This document shows positions 16,340 through 24,683 of a DNA stretch of 64,000 nucleotides, in pieces. The notes under the pieces were generated by a model that worked only from the letters and a program-made list of their open reading frames with translations, was not told the DNA's origin and did no database searches. The position numbers and the translations under genes are program-made. This stretch comes from Streptomyces lydicus (GTDB lineage Bacteria > Actinomycetota > Actinomycetes > Streptomycetales > Streptomycetaceae): positions 1 to 64,000 of the forward strand of contig NZ_JNZA01000004.1 in the NCBI RefSeq assembly GCF_000717345.1. The letters are read 5' to 3'. Position 1 is the first letter of the stretch. Every line of letters begins with the position of its first letter.

Positions 16340-19010
16340 GACCACCGCGGCCCCCACGACCGGCCGTAGACCCCCGCACTCCCAGGGCGTACGGCCGGGT
16401 CGCGGCCTGCCGCCGTTCACCGACGCCGGGGAACCGGCCGCGCTGACCACGCTGCAGGTGCTGCGGCTGCTGGACAGCGGCCCGCGCGGGCTGACCGAGG
16501 AACAGGCCGAGGAGCGCCTGCTGCGGTACGGCGAGAACGTGGTCCCCGCCCGGCGGCCGCCCTCCTGGCCGCGGCGTTTCCTGGGCAGCCTCCGGGACCC
16601 GTTCACCGCCGTCCTGCTGTGCCTCGGGGTCGTTTCGGCGGCCGTGGCCTCCTGGGGCACCGCCTGCGTGATCATGGTGCTCGTGGTGGTCAGCTGCGCC
16701 CTGCGGTCGGGGGGCGAGCACCAGGCCGGCCGCTCCATGGCCGCCCTGCGCGAACTGGTCCCCACCACGGCGTCCGTACAGCGGCGGCCGGCGGACGACG
16801 CCCCGCCGCGGGTACGGGAGATCCCCGTCGACCAGCTCGTCGTCGGAGACGTGGTGCGCCTGGGGCCCGGGGATCTGGTCCCGGCCGATGTGCGGCTGCT
16901 CCGCGCGAGCGGGCTGACCGTGCATCAGGCCGCGCTCACCGGCGAGTCCGTCCCCGTCCCGAAGGACGCCCTCGACGCACCGGCCGGCGGGGGCGCGGAG
17001 CCGCCCGAGCCGCCGCACCTGTGCTTCCAGGGCAGCAGCGTGGCCTCCGGGAGCGGCACCGCGCTGGTGATCGCCACCGGCCCGGACACCCGGTTCGCCG
17101 CCGCCTACGGAGGTCCGGCGCGGCGACGCGGTGAGACCGCGTTCGACCGCTCGGTCCACGGCATCGCCTGGACCCTGATCCGCTTCATGCTGCTCACCCC
17201 GCCGCTGGTGCTGATGGCCAATGCCGCGCTGCGCGGGCGGGGGCTGGAGACCCTGCCGTTCGCCGTCGCCGTGGCGGTGGGGCTGACGCCCGAGATGCTG
17301 CCGGTGATCGTGACCGCGGCGCTCGCCCGGGGAGCCTCCGCGCTCGCCCGCACCAGTGGCGTGATCGTCAAACGGCTGCCCGCGCTGCACGACCTCGGGG
17401 CGATCGACGTCCTGTGTCTGGACAAGACCGGCACCCTCACCCAGGACCGTCCGGTCGTGGAACGCGTCCTGGACGCGCGCGGCGACGAGGACCCGGACGT
17501 GCTGGAGTGGGCGGCGGTCAACAGCTTCTGGACCGTGGAACTCGCCGAGCTGCCCGTCCCCGACACCCTCGACGAAGCGATCCTCGACGCCGCCGGGGAA
17601 CACGGCGCCGACCCCTTTGCGTACGACGGGATCGCCGCGCTGCCGTTCGATCCGTCGCACCGGCTCGCCACGGCCGTCGTCCGCCGGCCGGGCCGGCACG
17701 GCACGCACACGCTCGTGGTGAAGGGCGCGGTCGAGGACGTTCTCGACCGGTGCGGGGCGGTGGCCGTCGACGGCGCGGACGCCGCACTGGACGCGGCGCG
17801 CCGCGAGCGGCTGCTCGGCCTCGCCGCCGAGGAGGCCGCCGGCGGTCTGCGGCTGCTCGCCGTCGCGCGCGCCGAACGCCCGGGCCGCCCCGGCCCGTAC
17901 AGCGACAAGGACCTGCGCGGGCTGACCTTCCTCGGCTTCGTCGCGCTCCGCGACGCGCTCGCCCCCACCGCCACCGACGCGCTGGAGGACCTCGCCCGGC
18001 GCGGGGTGGCGGTGAAGATCCTCACCGGCGACCACCCCGGAACCGCCGCCCGCGCCTGTCGTGATCTCGGCCTCGACCCCGGGGAGGTGCTCACCGCCGG
18101 CCGGCTCGGCGACCTCAGCGGGCCGCCGCTCGCCGAAGCGGTCGCCCGGGCCACGGTCGTGGCGCGCTGCACGGCCCAGGACAAGGCCCGGATCGTCACC
18201 GCCCTGCGGGCCGGCGGCCGGATCACCGGGTTCCTCGGGGACGGCGTCAACGACCTGCCCGCGCTGCGCGCGGCCGATGTCGGCATCTGTCCGCGCGGGG
18301 CGGTGACGGTGGCGCGCGAGGGCGCGGACGTGGTGCTCGCCGAGAAGGACCTCACCGCGATCGACCGGGCGATCACCGCCGGCCGCAGGAGCAGCAGCAC
18401 CATCGCCGGCTATCTGCGCATCACCCTGTCGTCCAACCTCGGCAACGTCATCGCGATGCTCGCCGCCGGGCTGCTGCTGCCGTTCCTGCCCATGCTGCCC
18501 GCGCAGGTACTGGTGCAGAACCTCTGCTTCGACGCGGCCCAGCTCGCGTTCGCCTTCGACCGCCCCGGGCCCGCCGCGGAACGCAAGCCCGCGGTGCTGC
18601 GACCGCGTACGTTCCTCCGCTTCATCACCGCCTTCGGGCTGCTCAACGCCGCCGCCGACATCGCCACCTTCGGCGTGCTCGCCTTCGCCTCGCACACGAC
18701 GGCGCACGCCGGCGATCCGGTCGTGTTCCACGCGGGGTGGTTCACCGAGAACCTGCTGACCCAGGCCATGGTGATGCTGCTGCTGCGGACCGGCCGGCAC
18801 GCCGCCGAAGGCCGCGCCCCCGGACCGGTCCACCTCGCTGCCGCGGCCCTCGCCGTGATCGGCATACTGCTGCCGCTCTCCCCCCTCGGCCCACCGCTGG
18901 ACATGTCCGCCCCACCGCCGCTGTATTACGCCCTCCTCGCGGCCGTACTCACCCTCTACGGCCTGGCCCTCTCCGCCACCTACAAGCGCCACCCGGCCCG
19001 CCGGACGTGA
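16332..19010 (+). CDS. P-type ATPase, MgtA-like (Mg2+ uptake type)
   Basis: An 892-residue membrane pump of the P3B type. The N-terminal cation-ATPase domain (LTEEQAEERLLRYGENVV), the actuator motif LTGES, LTPEMLPVIVTAALARGA in helix 4, the phosphorylation motif CLDKTGTLTQD and the hinge GDGVNDLPALRAADVGI are all present. The helix-4 and LPALHDLGAIDVLCLDKTGT blocks match MgtA/MgtB Mg2+ importers. GTG 16332 overlaps the ArsR gene. A Mg2+ pump with an ArsR partner instead of a riboswitch or PhoP system is unusual; another divalent ion is possible. Confidence 0.88.
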   Translation: MPETTAAPTTGRRPPHSQGVRPGRGLPPFTDAGEPAALTTLQVLRLLDSGPRGLTEEQAEERLLRYGENVVPARRPPSWPRRFLGSLRDPFTAVLLCLGVVSAAVASWGTACVIMVLVVVSCALRSGGEHQAGRSMAALRELVPTTASVQRRPADDAPPRVREIPVDQLVVGDVVRLGPGDLVPADVRLLRASGLTVHQAALTGESVPVPKDALDAPAGGGAEPPEPPHLCFQGSSVASGSGTALVIATGPDTRFAAAYGGPARRRGETAFDRSVHGIAWTLIRFMLLTPPLVLMANAALRGRGLETLPFAVAVAVGLTPEMLPVIVTAALARGASALARTSGVIVKRLPALHDLGAIDVLCLDKTGTLTQDRPVVERVLDARGDEDPDVLEWAAVNSFWTVELAELPVPDTLDEAILDAAGEHGADPFAYDGIAALPFDPSHRLATAVVRRPGRHGTHTLVVKGAVEDVLDRCGAVAVDGADAALDAARRERLLGLAAEEAAGGLRLLAVARAERPGRPGPYSDKDLRGLTFLGFVALRDALAPTATDALEDLARRGVAVKILTGDHPGTAARACRDLGLDPGEVLTAGRLGDLSGPPLAEAVARATVVARCTAQDKARIVTALRAGGRITGFLGDGVNDLPALRAADVGICPRGAVTVAREGADVVLAEKDLTAIDRAITAGRRSSSTIAGYLRITLSSNLGNVIAMLAAGLLLPFLPMLPAQVLVQNLCFDAAQLAFAFDRPGPAAERKPAVLRPRTFLRFITAFGLLNAAADIATFGVLAFASHTTAHAGDPVVFHAGWFTENLLTQAMVMLLLRTGRHAAEGRAPGPVHLAAAALAVIGILLPLSPLGPPLDMSAPPPLYYALLAAVLTLYGLALSATYKRHPARRT

Positions 19011-19185
19011 GCGTCCGGTCGTCCGGGAGGCCGTGGACAGCGACGGAGTGGCACTTCGCGGTGCACGGAGTGATCTCGACGCCCGTGACGTCGTGATCCC
19101 ACCCCGGCCTTCGGCGTGCACGATCACCTGATTGGCGTTCATGACTTCCTGAGGGCCCAAAGGGGTCCGGCCCATACTTCAGGTA

Positions 19186-19193
19186 TTGCGCAA
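19186..19193. promoter_or_regulatory. TTGCGCAA palindrome upstream of terD-like gene
   Basis: A perfect 8-base palindrome 74 bases before the terD-like start. The same octamer occurs at 21806, 21968 and 22264. It may be a MarR-like half-turn operator; the regulator is not identified. Confidence 0.35.
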
Positions 19194-19267
19194 GCCGGGA
19201 ACTCTGCGGATTTCCGTTGCGTTGAGCCGAAGGACGCCGAAGGCCCGGACAGTTGTGGAGGAAGCAG

Positions 19268-20383
19268 ATGAGTGTGGCCCTGACCAAGGGCGGCAATGTG
19301 TCGCTCAGCAAACAGGCCCCCGGCCTGACCGCCGTGACGGTGGGGCTGGGCTGGCAGGTGGGAGGCGCCGGAGGGCCCGGCTACGACCTGGACGCCAGCG
19401 CGCTGTTGTGCGACGGGACCGGGAAGGTCCTCTCCGACGCGCACTTCGTCTTCTTCAACAACCTGCGCAGCCCGGACGGTTCGGTGCGGCACTCCGGGAG
19501 CGACCCGGCTGGCGGCAGCGGCGGGGACAACGAGCAGATCCAGGTCGACCTCACCGCGGTCCCCGCCGAGGTGGCGAAGATCGTCTTCCCGGTCTCCCTC
19601 TACGAGGCCGAGCAGCGCCGGCAGAATTTCGGCCAGGTCCGCAGCGCTCACATCCGCGTGGCCGACCGGGAGACCGGCACCGAAATCGCCCGCTACGACC
19701 TGCGCGGTGCCGCCGCCGCGGAAACCGCCATGGTCTTCGGCGAGCTCTACCGTCACGGCGCCGAGTGGAAGTTCCGCGCCGTCGGCCAGGGCTACGCCTC
19801 CGGGCTGGCGGGGATCGCCCAGGACTTCGGCGTCGACGTCCTGCGCCCGGACCCAGCGGCCGGCGCCCCGCCGGTTCCCGCCCCCTCCCCCGGGCCGGCC
19901 GGCGCCGTCCCGATGGCGGGCACCACCACCGGCTGGGAATCCTCCGGCACCACCACCGGCTGGGAGTCCCCCGGCCCGGGATCCGCCCCCACACCCCAGC
20001 AACCCGACGGGAGTTCCTCCATGACCTGCTTCTTCGACCCCCAGCACGGCCCCGGCTCGGCGTATGTGACGTGGTCCCCGCAGTGGGGCGTCCCGCGCCA
20101 GATCCAGGCGTGCGGCGGCTGCGCCCAGCGGGTCCAGACCACGCCGCCGCCGTACTACACCGCTCCCCAGGCGGGGTATCCGCAGCCGGTGCCGCAGGGG
20201 TACCCGCAGCCGGTGCCGCAGGACTACCACCAGCAGCAGCCGGGCCAGCAGCAGGGGCGTCGCTTCGGCACCGGCGCGCTCATCGGTGCCGGCGCGGCCG
20301 GCCTGGTCGGCGGGGCCCTGCTCAACGAGGCGTTCGACGACGACGAGCCCGAGGTGATCGTCAACAACTACTACGAGGACTGA
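19268..20383 (+). CDS. TerD-family protein with long Pro/Gln-rich tail
   Basis: A 371-residue protein. Residues 1 to about 190 form a TerD domain (MSVALTKGGNVSLSKQ, GYDLDASALL, FFNNLRSPDGSVRHSG, GDNEQIQVDL, FGELYRHGAEWKFRAVGQGY) with the Asp-rich Ca2+ sites of stress/tellurite proteins. Next come a Pro-rich linker with a repeated TTTGWES segment, a central MTCFFDPQHG/CGGCAQRV segment with paired Cys, YPQPVPQ repeats, and a Gly/Ala helix ending in DDDEPEVIVNNYYED. The tail resembles that of membrane-associated TerD fusions. ATG 19268 follows GGAGGAAGCAG. Exact role unknown. Confidence 0.87.
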   Translation: MSVALTKGGNVSLSKQAPGLTAVTVGLGWQVGGAGGPGYDLDASALLCDGTGKVLSDAHFVFFNNLRSPDGSVRHSGSDPAGGSGGDNEQIQVDLTAVPAEVAKIVFPVSLYEAEQRRQNFGQVRSAHIRVADRETGTEIARYDLRGAAAAETAMVFGELYRHGAEWKFRAVGQGYASGLAGIAQDFGVDVLRPDPAAGAPPVPAPSPGPAGAVPMAGTTTGWESSGTTTGWESPGPGSAPTPQQPDGSSSMTCFFDPQHGPGSAYVTWSPQWGVPRQIQACGGCAQRVQTTPPPYYTAPQAGYPQPVPQGYPQPVPQDYHQQQPGQQQGRRFGTGALIGAGAAGLVGGALLNEAFDDDEPEVIVNNYYED

Positions 20384-20396
20384 CCGGCTTCCCTTC

Positions 20397-20428
20397 GCCC
20401 GGCCGCGACCGTCACCGGCCGGCCGGGC
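20397..20428 (+). terminator. hairpin after terD-like gene
   Basis: GCCCGGCCG at 20397-20405 pairs with CGGCCGGGC at 20420-20428, with a 14-base loop, 14 bases after the stop. No T run. Confidence 0.55.
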
Positions 20429-20586
20429 GCCGGCGTGCGCGGGCAGCCGCCGGGGACGTACCCGCCGGGCCGCGGGCCCTGACGCCCGCCGGAAGGGCTC
20501 CGATAGCGTTCCCCCAGCCGTGCCCGGCACAAGCCGGCGGCGGCGCGTGAGCCGGAACAGGCCGGCAGGTGACAGGAGGGACCAGG

Positions 20587-21315
20587 ATGCGGGCTCAACA
20601 GCCTTGGTGGGGGCGGTGCGTGGCGGTGGCCGCCGTCATAGCAGTGGCCGGCTGCACGCCCGACGGCAAGCACACCGGCTCGCACGACAACAAGCCGTCG
20701 GTGCCGGGTGCGGAGGCGTCCTCGCCCGCCGCGGGAGGCGGCAAGGCCGGCGCGGCGGGGACGCTGCCGGGCGTACCGAGCGTGCGGAAGGCGCGCAGTG
20801 AGCTGGCCGCCCTCAAGGTGGCGCCGCACGGCCCGATGACCGGCTACCGCCGCTCCGCCTTCCCGCACTGGGCGGAGCAGGGTGCGCACTGCGACACGCG
20901 GGAACGGGTGCTGCAGCGGGACGGCACCGGCGTACGGCGGGACAAGGAGTGCCGCGCGGTGTCCGGTTCATGGGTCAGTCCGTACGACGGCAAGAAGTTC
21001 AGCGTCGCCTCCGCGGCCGACATCGACCACATGGTGCCGCTCGCCAACGCCTGGCGCTCCGGGGCCCGTTCCTGGGCCCCGGCCCGGCGGAAGGCGTTCG
21101 CCAACGACCTCATCCACCCGCAGCTGCTCGCCGTCTCGGCCGCTTCCAACCGGTCGAAGGGCGACCAGGGCCCCGACGAGTGGCAGCCGCCGGCCAAGAC
21201 GTTCTGGTGCACGTACGGGCGGGCCTGGACCTCGGTCAAGGCCACCTACGCCCTGTCGGTCACCAAGGCGGAGAAGGAGAAGCTGACCGAGATGCTGGAC
21301 ACCTGCGCCGGATGA
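20587..21315 (+). CDS. HNH/DUF1524-type nuclease lipoprotein
   Basis: A 242-residue exported protein. The signal [17 protein letters not shown] ends in a lipobox Cys. The mature part has [12 protein letters not shown], then [22 protein letters not shown], the DHxxP core of GmrSD C-terminal/DUF1524 HNH nucleases, then [30 protein letters not shown], the distal Asn/His segment. ATG 20587 has GGAGG nine bases upstream. Such secreted HNH proteins are widespread in Streptomyces. The substrate is presumed to be extracellular DNA but is not shown. It overlaps the next gene by ATGA. Confidence 0.88.
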   Translation: MRAQQPWWGRCVAVAAVIAVAGCTPDGKHTGSHDNKPSVPGAEASSPAAGGGKAGAAGTLPGVPSVRKARSELAALKVAPHGPMTGYRRSAFPHWAEQGAHCDTRERVLQRDGTGVRRDKECRAVSGSWVSPYDGKKFSVASAADIDHMVPLANAWRSGARSWAPARRKAFANDLIHPQLLAVSAASNRSKGDQGPDEWQPPAKTFWCTYGRAWTSVKATYALSVTKAEKEKLTEMLDTCAG

Positions 21316-21602
21316 CCGGCCACGACACCCCGCCCGGGCCCGAGCGGCTGAAGGACGACGTGACCGCCGGGCCCGGCGGCGCGATGACCGAGGAGGTCGG
21401 CGTCGTCACCGGCGACCTCACGATCGCCACCAGCACCCTGCCCGACGGTCGCGCGGCCGTCGCCGTCCAGTACACCGGCGCCGAGGAGTGGTACACCCTG
21501 ACCGGCAGCCCCAGCCCGCTGCCGCCCGGCGGGCTGGCCGCCCTGCACTCCGAGGTGGTCCACCGCGTCCGGCGAGGAGGCGGCGCCGAAGCACCCCGCT
21601 GA
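21312..21602 (+). CDS. small protein of unknown function coupled to the nuclease gene
   Basis: A 96-residue acidic protein starting at ATG 21312 inside the stop of the HNH lipoprotein gene (ATGA). It has no signal peptide or membrane helix. The middle [23 protein letters not shown] looks like beta strands. I do not recognise the family. Coupled translation suggests a role linked to the nuclease, for example a cytosolic partner, but this is only context. Confidence 0.6.
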   Translation: MTGHDTPPGPERLKDDVTAGPGGAMTEEVGVVTGDLTIATSTLPDGRAAVAVQYTGAEEWYTLTGSPSPLPPGGLAALHSEVVHRVRRGGGAEAPR

Positions 21603-21964
21603 CGGCCGCACCGCAGGGACCGGGAAGGCACGTTGCTGCCGCCGGCGGCCGTACGCGCCCTGCTGCGCCTGCCCTCGCCCGCGGGCCGGAGACCCGTCAC
21701 CGCGGCGTTCCCGGCGTGCCGTGTGGCTGCCTGTCACGTCTGCACCTCTGTCCGGGCGTTCTTCTCGTGGGGGAAGACGGCGCACGACCGTCGAAGGTTG
21801 TACGGTTGCGCAATGTAGCAAGTGATGAGGGAGTCCGGCCCGCACGGACCGCGACCGGCCCCGACCGCTGCTTGCGGCTCGCGACTCGCGGCTTGCGGCT
21901 CACGGGCACGCCCCATGGCTCACGGCTACGACGTGAATTTCGACGAGGAGAAAGGCGGGCAGCG
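21603..21964. other. 362-base intergenic region upstream of tatA-like gene
   Basis: No gene is supported. It contains a TTGCGCAA palindrome at 21806-21813 and, around 21869-21902, a short direct repeat (GCTTGCGGCTC twice, 21 bases apart). The sequence around 21750-21830 is less GC-rich and is the likeliest promoter area for the tatA-like gene. Confidence 0.45.
21806..21813. promoter_or_regulatory. TTGCGCAA palindrome, tatA-like upstream region
   Basis: Perfect palindrome followed by TGTAGCAA, so a second partial half-site (GCAA) lies eight bases on. It is one of four copies between 19.1 and 22.3 kb. Confidence 0.4.
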
Positions 21965-22222
21965 ATGTTGCGCAACGGACTGGAGCCCTGGCACCTGCTG
22001 ATCGTGGCGCTGGTGGTGATCCTGCTCTTCGGCTCCAAGAGGCTGCCGGACACCGCACGCGCGCTGGGCAAGTCGCTGCGGATCCTCAAGAGCGAGGCGA
22101 AGGCGATGGCCTCCGACGACGCGCCGCCGAGCGCCACCTTCACCACCGGCCCGCAACCCCGTCGCGCGCCCGAGCCGCCGCCGCATCCCCGTACGGAGAG
22201 CGGCCCGGATCCCGTGCGGTGA
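21965..22222 (+). CDS. TatA/E-like twin-arginine translocase subunit
   Basis: An 85-residue protein. A short N-terminal segment, one transmembrane helix ([40 protein letters not shown]) and the FGSKRLPD hinge with a following amphipathic helix are diagnostic of TatA. The tail is Pro-rich. Codons 1-4 (ATG TTG CGC AAC) contain the palindrome GTTGCGCAAC. It is not next to tatC, so it is likely an extra paralogue rather than the main TatA. Confidence 0.9.
   Translation: MLRNGLEPWHLLIVALVVILLFGSKRLPDTARALGKSLRILKSEAKAMASDDAPPSATFTTGPQPRRAPEPPPHPRTESGPDPVR
21968..21975. promoter_or_regulatory. TTGCGCAA palindrome at the tatA-like start codon
   Basis: Extended to the 10-base palindrome GTTGCGCAAC at 21967-21976, covering codons 1-4. 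If bound, a protein here would block initiation or early elongation. Confidence 0.35.
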
Positions 22223-22263
22223 GGACCGTCGGGCGCATTCGCCCATGAGCAACAATTTAAAGA

Positions 22264-22271
22264 TTGCGCAA
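22264..22271. promoter_or_regulatory. TTGCGCAA palindrome upstream of membrane protein gene
   Basis: Extended palindrome ATTGCGCAAT at 22263-22272, in the AT-rich stretch AACAATTTAAAGATTG, 133 bases before the start of the next gene. Confidence 0.4.
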
Positions 22272-22404
22272 TGAGGGAACCATCATGAGGTGCGTCAGGG
22301 CGTCCGGGCGCCGCGCCGGCCCCGCTCAGTGGCCGGCGTGGCCGTCCCACTCCGAAGAGGCCGGCCACCGTGGCCTTCAACCGCGTACCCACCGGGGGAC
22401 ATGC

Positions 22405-23097
22405 ATGCACGACGCAGACCGCTTACAGGCGCAGGACGCGCCGGACTTCGAACACCTCCTGGACCGGGCGCTGCGCTCCGAGGAGATCAGGGAGGCGGTG
22501 CGCCGTACGGACGGAGCGCTCAATGCCGAGCAGTTGCGCACCCGGGCGCTTCAGGCGAGAGCCGCCCTCGTCGCCACCGCGGTGCCGGAATACCGCGATT
22601 ACCTCCAGCTGCGGGCCGCCGCGGCGGCGTCCCGCCCTTCGTCACCGCCCGTGCCGGCCACCACCGCCGCGAGCGGGCTGCTCCCGGCGCTCGGTGTGCT
22701 GGTGCCGGCGCTGTCGGCGACCGCTGCCGTCCTCTTCCTGGCCCTCGGCTTCGGGCTGCGGGCCGTCGGCCTGCCGTCCGGCTTCGCGGACGAGCTGGTC
22801 GACGCCGGTCTCACGGCTGCGGGTGTGGCAGCGGCGGCGACCTCGGTCGGGCTGCTGTGGATGCTGATCGCGGCGGCCCGCAACCGCTCGGCGGCCGAGG
22901 CCGGTGGGCCGGGCGGGGCCGGCACCCCGCTCGCGGAGGCGTACGAAGCCTGGCAACAGGCCCTGCTGGAGCGCGGGGTGCTGCCCTTTCTGCTCGGACT
23001 GCTCGACGACCCGGGCCGGAAGCGCGGGCCCGGCCTCACGGGCCCCGGCGTCAGCGGCCCGGACGTCACCGGTCCCGAGGCGCCCGGCAGGGAGTGA
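22405..23097 (+). CDS. membrane protein of unknown function
   Basis: A 230-residue protein. Residues about 1-70 are a charged helical region (APDFEHLLDRALRSEEIREAVRR and similar). Two hydrophobic segments follow: LLPALGVLVPALSATAAVLFLALGFGL and LTAAGVAAAATSVGLLWMLIAAA. The tail is Gly/Pro-rich. I do not recognise the family. ATG 22405 (MHDADRLQ) is preceded by GGGGGAC. An upstream TTG at 22264 is in frame, but its leader has no family character. Confidence 0.6.
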   Translation: MHDADRLQAQDAPDFEHLLDRALRSEEIREAVRRTDGALNAEQLRTRALQARAALVATAVPEYRDYLQLRAAAAASRPSSPPVPATTAASGLLPALGVLVPALSATAAVLFLALGFGLRAVGLPSGFADELVDAGLTAAGVAAAATSVGLLWMLIAAARNRSAAEAGGPGGAGTPLAEAYEAWQQALLERGVLPFLLGLLDDPGRKRGPGLTGPGVSGPDVTGPEAPGRE

Positions 23098-23146
23098 GCA
23101 GCGGCGGCGGGGCCTTCGACGGCTGACCACCGCCGGCTGCCGGGGC

Positions 23147-23186
23147 GCTGCCGGGCACGGACGTCGTGCCCGGCCGGCCCGGCAGC
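23147..23186. terminator. bidirectional hairpin between convergent genes
   Basis: CGGGCACG at 23152-23159 pairs perfectly with CGTGCCCG at 23165-23172, and flanking GCTGC/GGCAGC sequence can extend it. It lies between the stops at 23097 (+) and 23196 (-). Confidence 0.6.
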
Positions 23187-23195
23187 GCGCGGTCG

Positions 23196-24272
23196 CTACG
23201 GCACCAGGTCCGAGGTTCCCCGCTGGTGCGGGATCGCGATGCCGTCCGCCTGCTGCAGGGCCACGGTCCGCGCCGGGGCGGGAATCCTGATGCCCTCGTC
23301 CCGGTAGCGCTGGTGCAGCCGCTTGATGAACTCGTGCTTGATCCGGTACTGGTCGCTGAATTCGCCGACCCCGAGGATCACCGTGAAGCCGATCCTGGAG
23401 TCTCCGAACGTGTGGAAGCGGACGGCCGGTTCATGGTCGGGGACGGCCCCGGTGATGTCGGTCATCACGCTCGCGACGACCTCGGTGGTGACCCGCTCGA
23501 CGTGTTCCAGGTCGCTGTCGTAGCCGACGCCGACCTGCACCAGGATCGACAACTGCTGTTCCGGCCGGGTGAAGTTGGTCATGTTGGTGCCGGCCAGCTG
23601 GGCGTTGGGGATGATCACCAGGTTGTTGGAGAGCTGACGCACCACGGTGTTGCGCCAGTTGATGTCGACGACGTAGCCCTCCTCGCCGCTGCTGAGGCGG
23701 ATGTAGTCGCCGGGCTGCACCGTCTTCGACGCGAGGACGTGCACACCGGCGAAGAGGTTCGCGAGGGTGTCCTGCAGCGCCAGTGCCACCGCGAGACCGC
23801 CCACCCCCAGGGCGGTGAGCAGGGGGGCTATGGAGATGCCCAGCGTCTGGAGCACGACGAGCATGCCCATCGCCAGCACCACGATGCGGGTGATGTTGGC
23901 GAAGATGGTGGCCGAGCCCGCCACTCCGGACCTGGACTGGGCCAGGGACTTCACCAGGCTGGTGATCACCCGCGCGGCGGTGAAGGTGACCACGAAGATG
24001 AACACCACGGTCAGCGTCCGGTTGACGTTGTGCCGGACCGTCGCCGTGAACGGCAGCACCGCGGCGGCCGCCGCCAGGCCGGCGCAGATCGCGGCCCAGG
24101 GCACCACGGACCGCAGCGCGTCCACGATGACGTCGTCCCCGCTCCACCGCGTCCGGCGCGCGTGCTTGCCCAGCCAGCGCAGGGCGATGCGCAGCAACAG
24201 GCCGGCGGCGAGACCGGCGGCCAGCGCGGCCCCGGCGAAGATCACGTCATGCGGTGTGAGGTCACGGTTCAC
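23196..24272 (-). CDS. small-conductance mechanosensitive channel (MscS family)
   Basis: A 358-residue membrane protein with four to five helices before the pore. TM3 region: LGVGGLAVALALQDTLANLFAGVHVL. The beta domain follows (VQPGDYIRLSSGEEGYVVDINWRNTVVRQLSNNLVIIPNAQLAGTNMTNF), the strongest MscS signature. It releases solutes during hypo-osmotic shock. GTG 24272 is preceded by GGGAG; a longer frame to 24443 gives no membrane segment. Confidence 0.92.
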   Translation of the reverse strand: MNRDLTPHDVIFAGAALAAGLAAGLLLRIALRWLGKHARRTRWSGDDVIVDALRSVVPWAAICAGLAAAAAVLPFTATVRHNVNRTLTVVFIFVVTFTAARVITSLVKSLAQSRSGVAGSATIFANITRIVVLAMGMLVVLQTLGISIAPLLTALGVGGLAVALALQDTLANLFAGVHVLASKTVQPGDYIRLSSGEEGYVVDINWRNTVVRQLSNNLVIIPNAQLAGTNMTNFTRPEQQLSILVQVGVGYDSDLEHVERVTTEVVASVMTDITGAVPDHEPAVRFHTFGDSRIGFTVILGVGEFSDQYRIKHEFIKRLHQRYRDEGIRIPAPARTVALQQADGIAIPHQRGTSDLVP

Positions 24273-24683
24273 CGGCCGGCTCCCGCTGAGCGAACGAACG
24301 CCTCCGTCGTGCACCGTTTGTGATGTTGCGTCACCTTGACACCTGCTTGTCTCTAGGATTGTGAATGCGCCGGGACGTCCGCGGACGTCCCACCCGCGCT
24401 GCCATCCTGCCGCACGTGCCGCGGCGCGCAGCGGGTGCCCCACGTCCGTCGCCGTCGTGCCCGGCCCGGTCGTCGCGGTGCGTTCCGGGTTCGCGTGACG
24501 CGGGCCCGTTCCCCCTTCTGAACAGGGCGACGGGACCGGCGCCTCCTTCTCTCAGGACCTGCGTACGGCCTGACTTGGGGCGCCCCCGGAATCCATGGTG
24601 ATACACCCATTGACCCGCCGGGTGCCTGACCTTAGCCTCCATCTTCATATGTAAATCAAGTCCATGTACTTGGAGGCTAGTTC
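24273..24683. other. 411-base divergent promoter region of mscS-like and glucarate genes
   Basis: No gene is supported. 24331-24362 (TTGACA, then CTAGGATTGTG) and 24640-24675 (CATATGTAAATCAAG) are AT-richer islands in a GC-rich spacer. The second contains the palindrome listed separately. Confidence 0.45.
24657..24672. promoter_or_regulatory. palindromic operator-like site before glucarate operon
   Basis: CAAGT ccatgt ACTTG is palindromic at 14 of 16 positions and abuts the ribosome-binding GGAGG (24672-24676) of the first gene. It looks like a GntR- or IclR-type operator for sugar-acid control. No regulator gene lies adjacent. Confidence 0.5.

Noticed and set aside
15714..19175. A very long open frame on the minus strand (about 1150 codons).
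   Set aside because: It is the antisense shadow of the P-type ATPase and ArsR genes; low-complexity Gly/Arg/Gln composition, no domains, and the plus strand has complete catalytic motifs.
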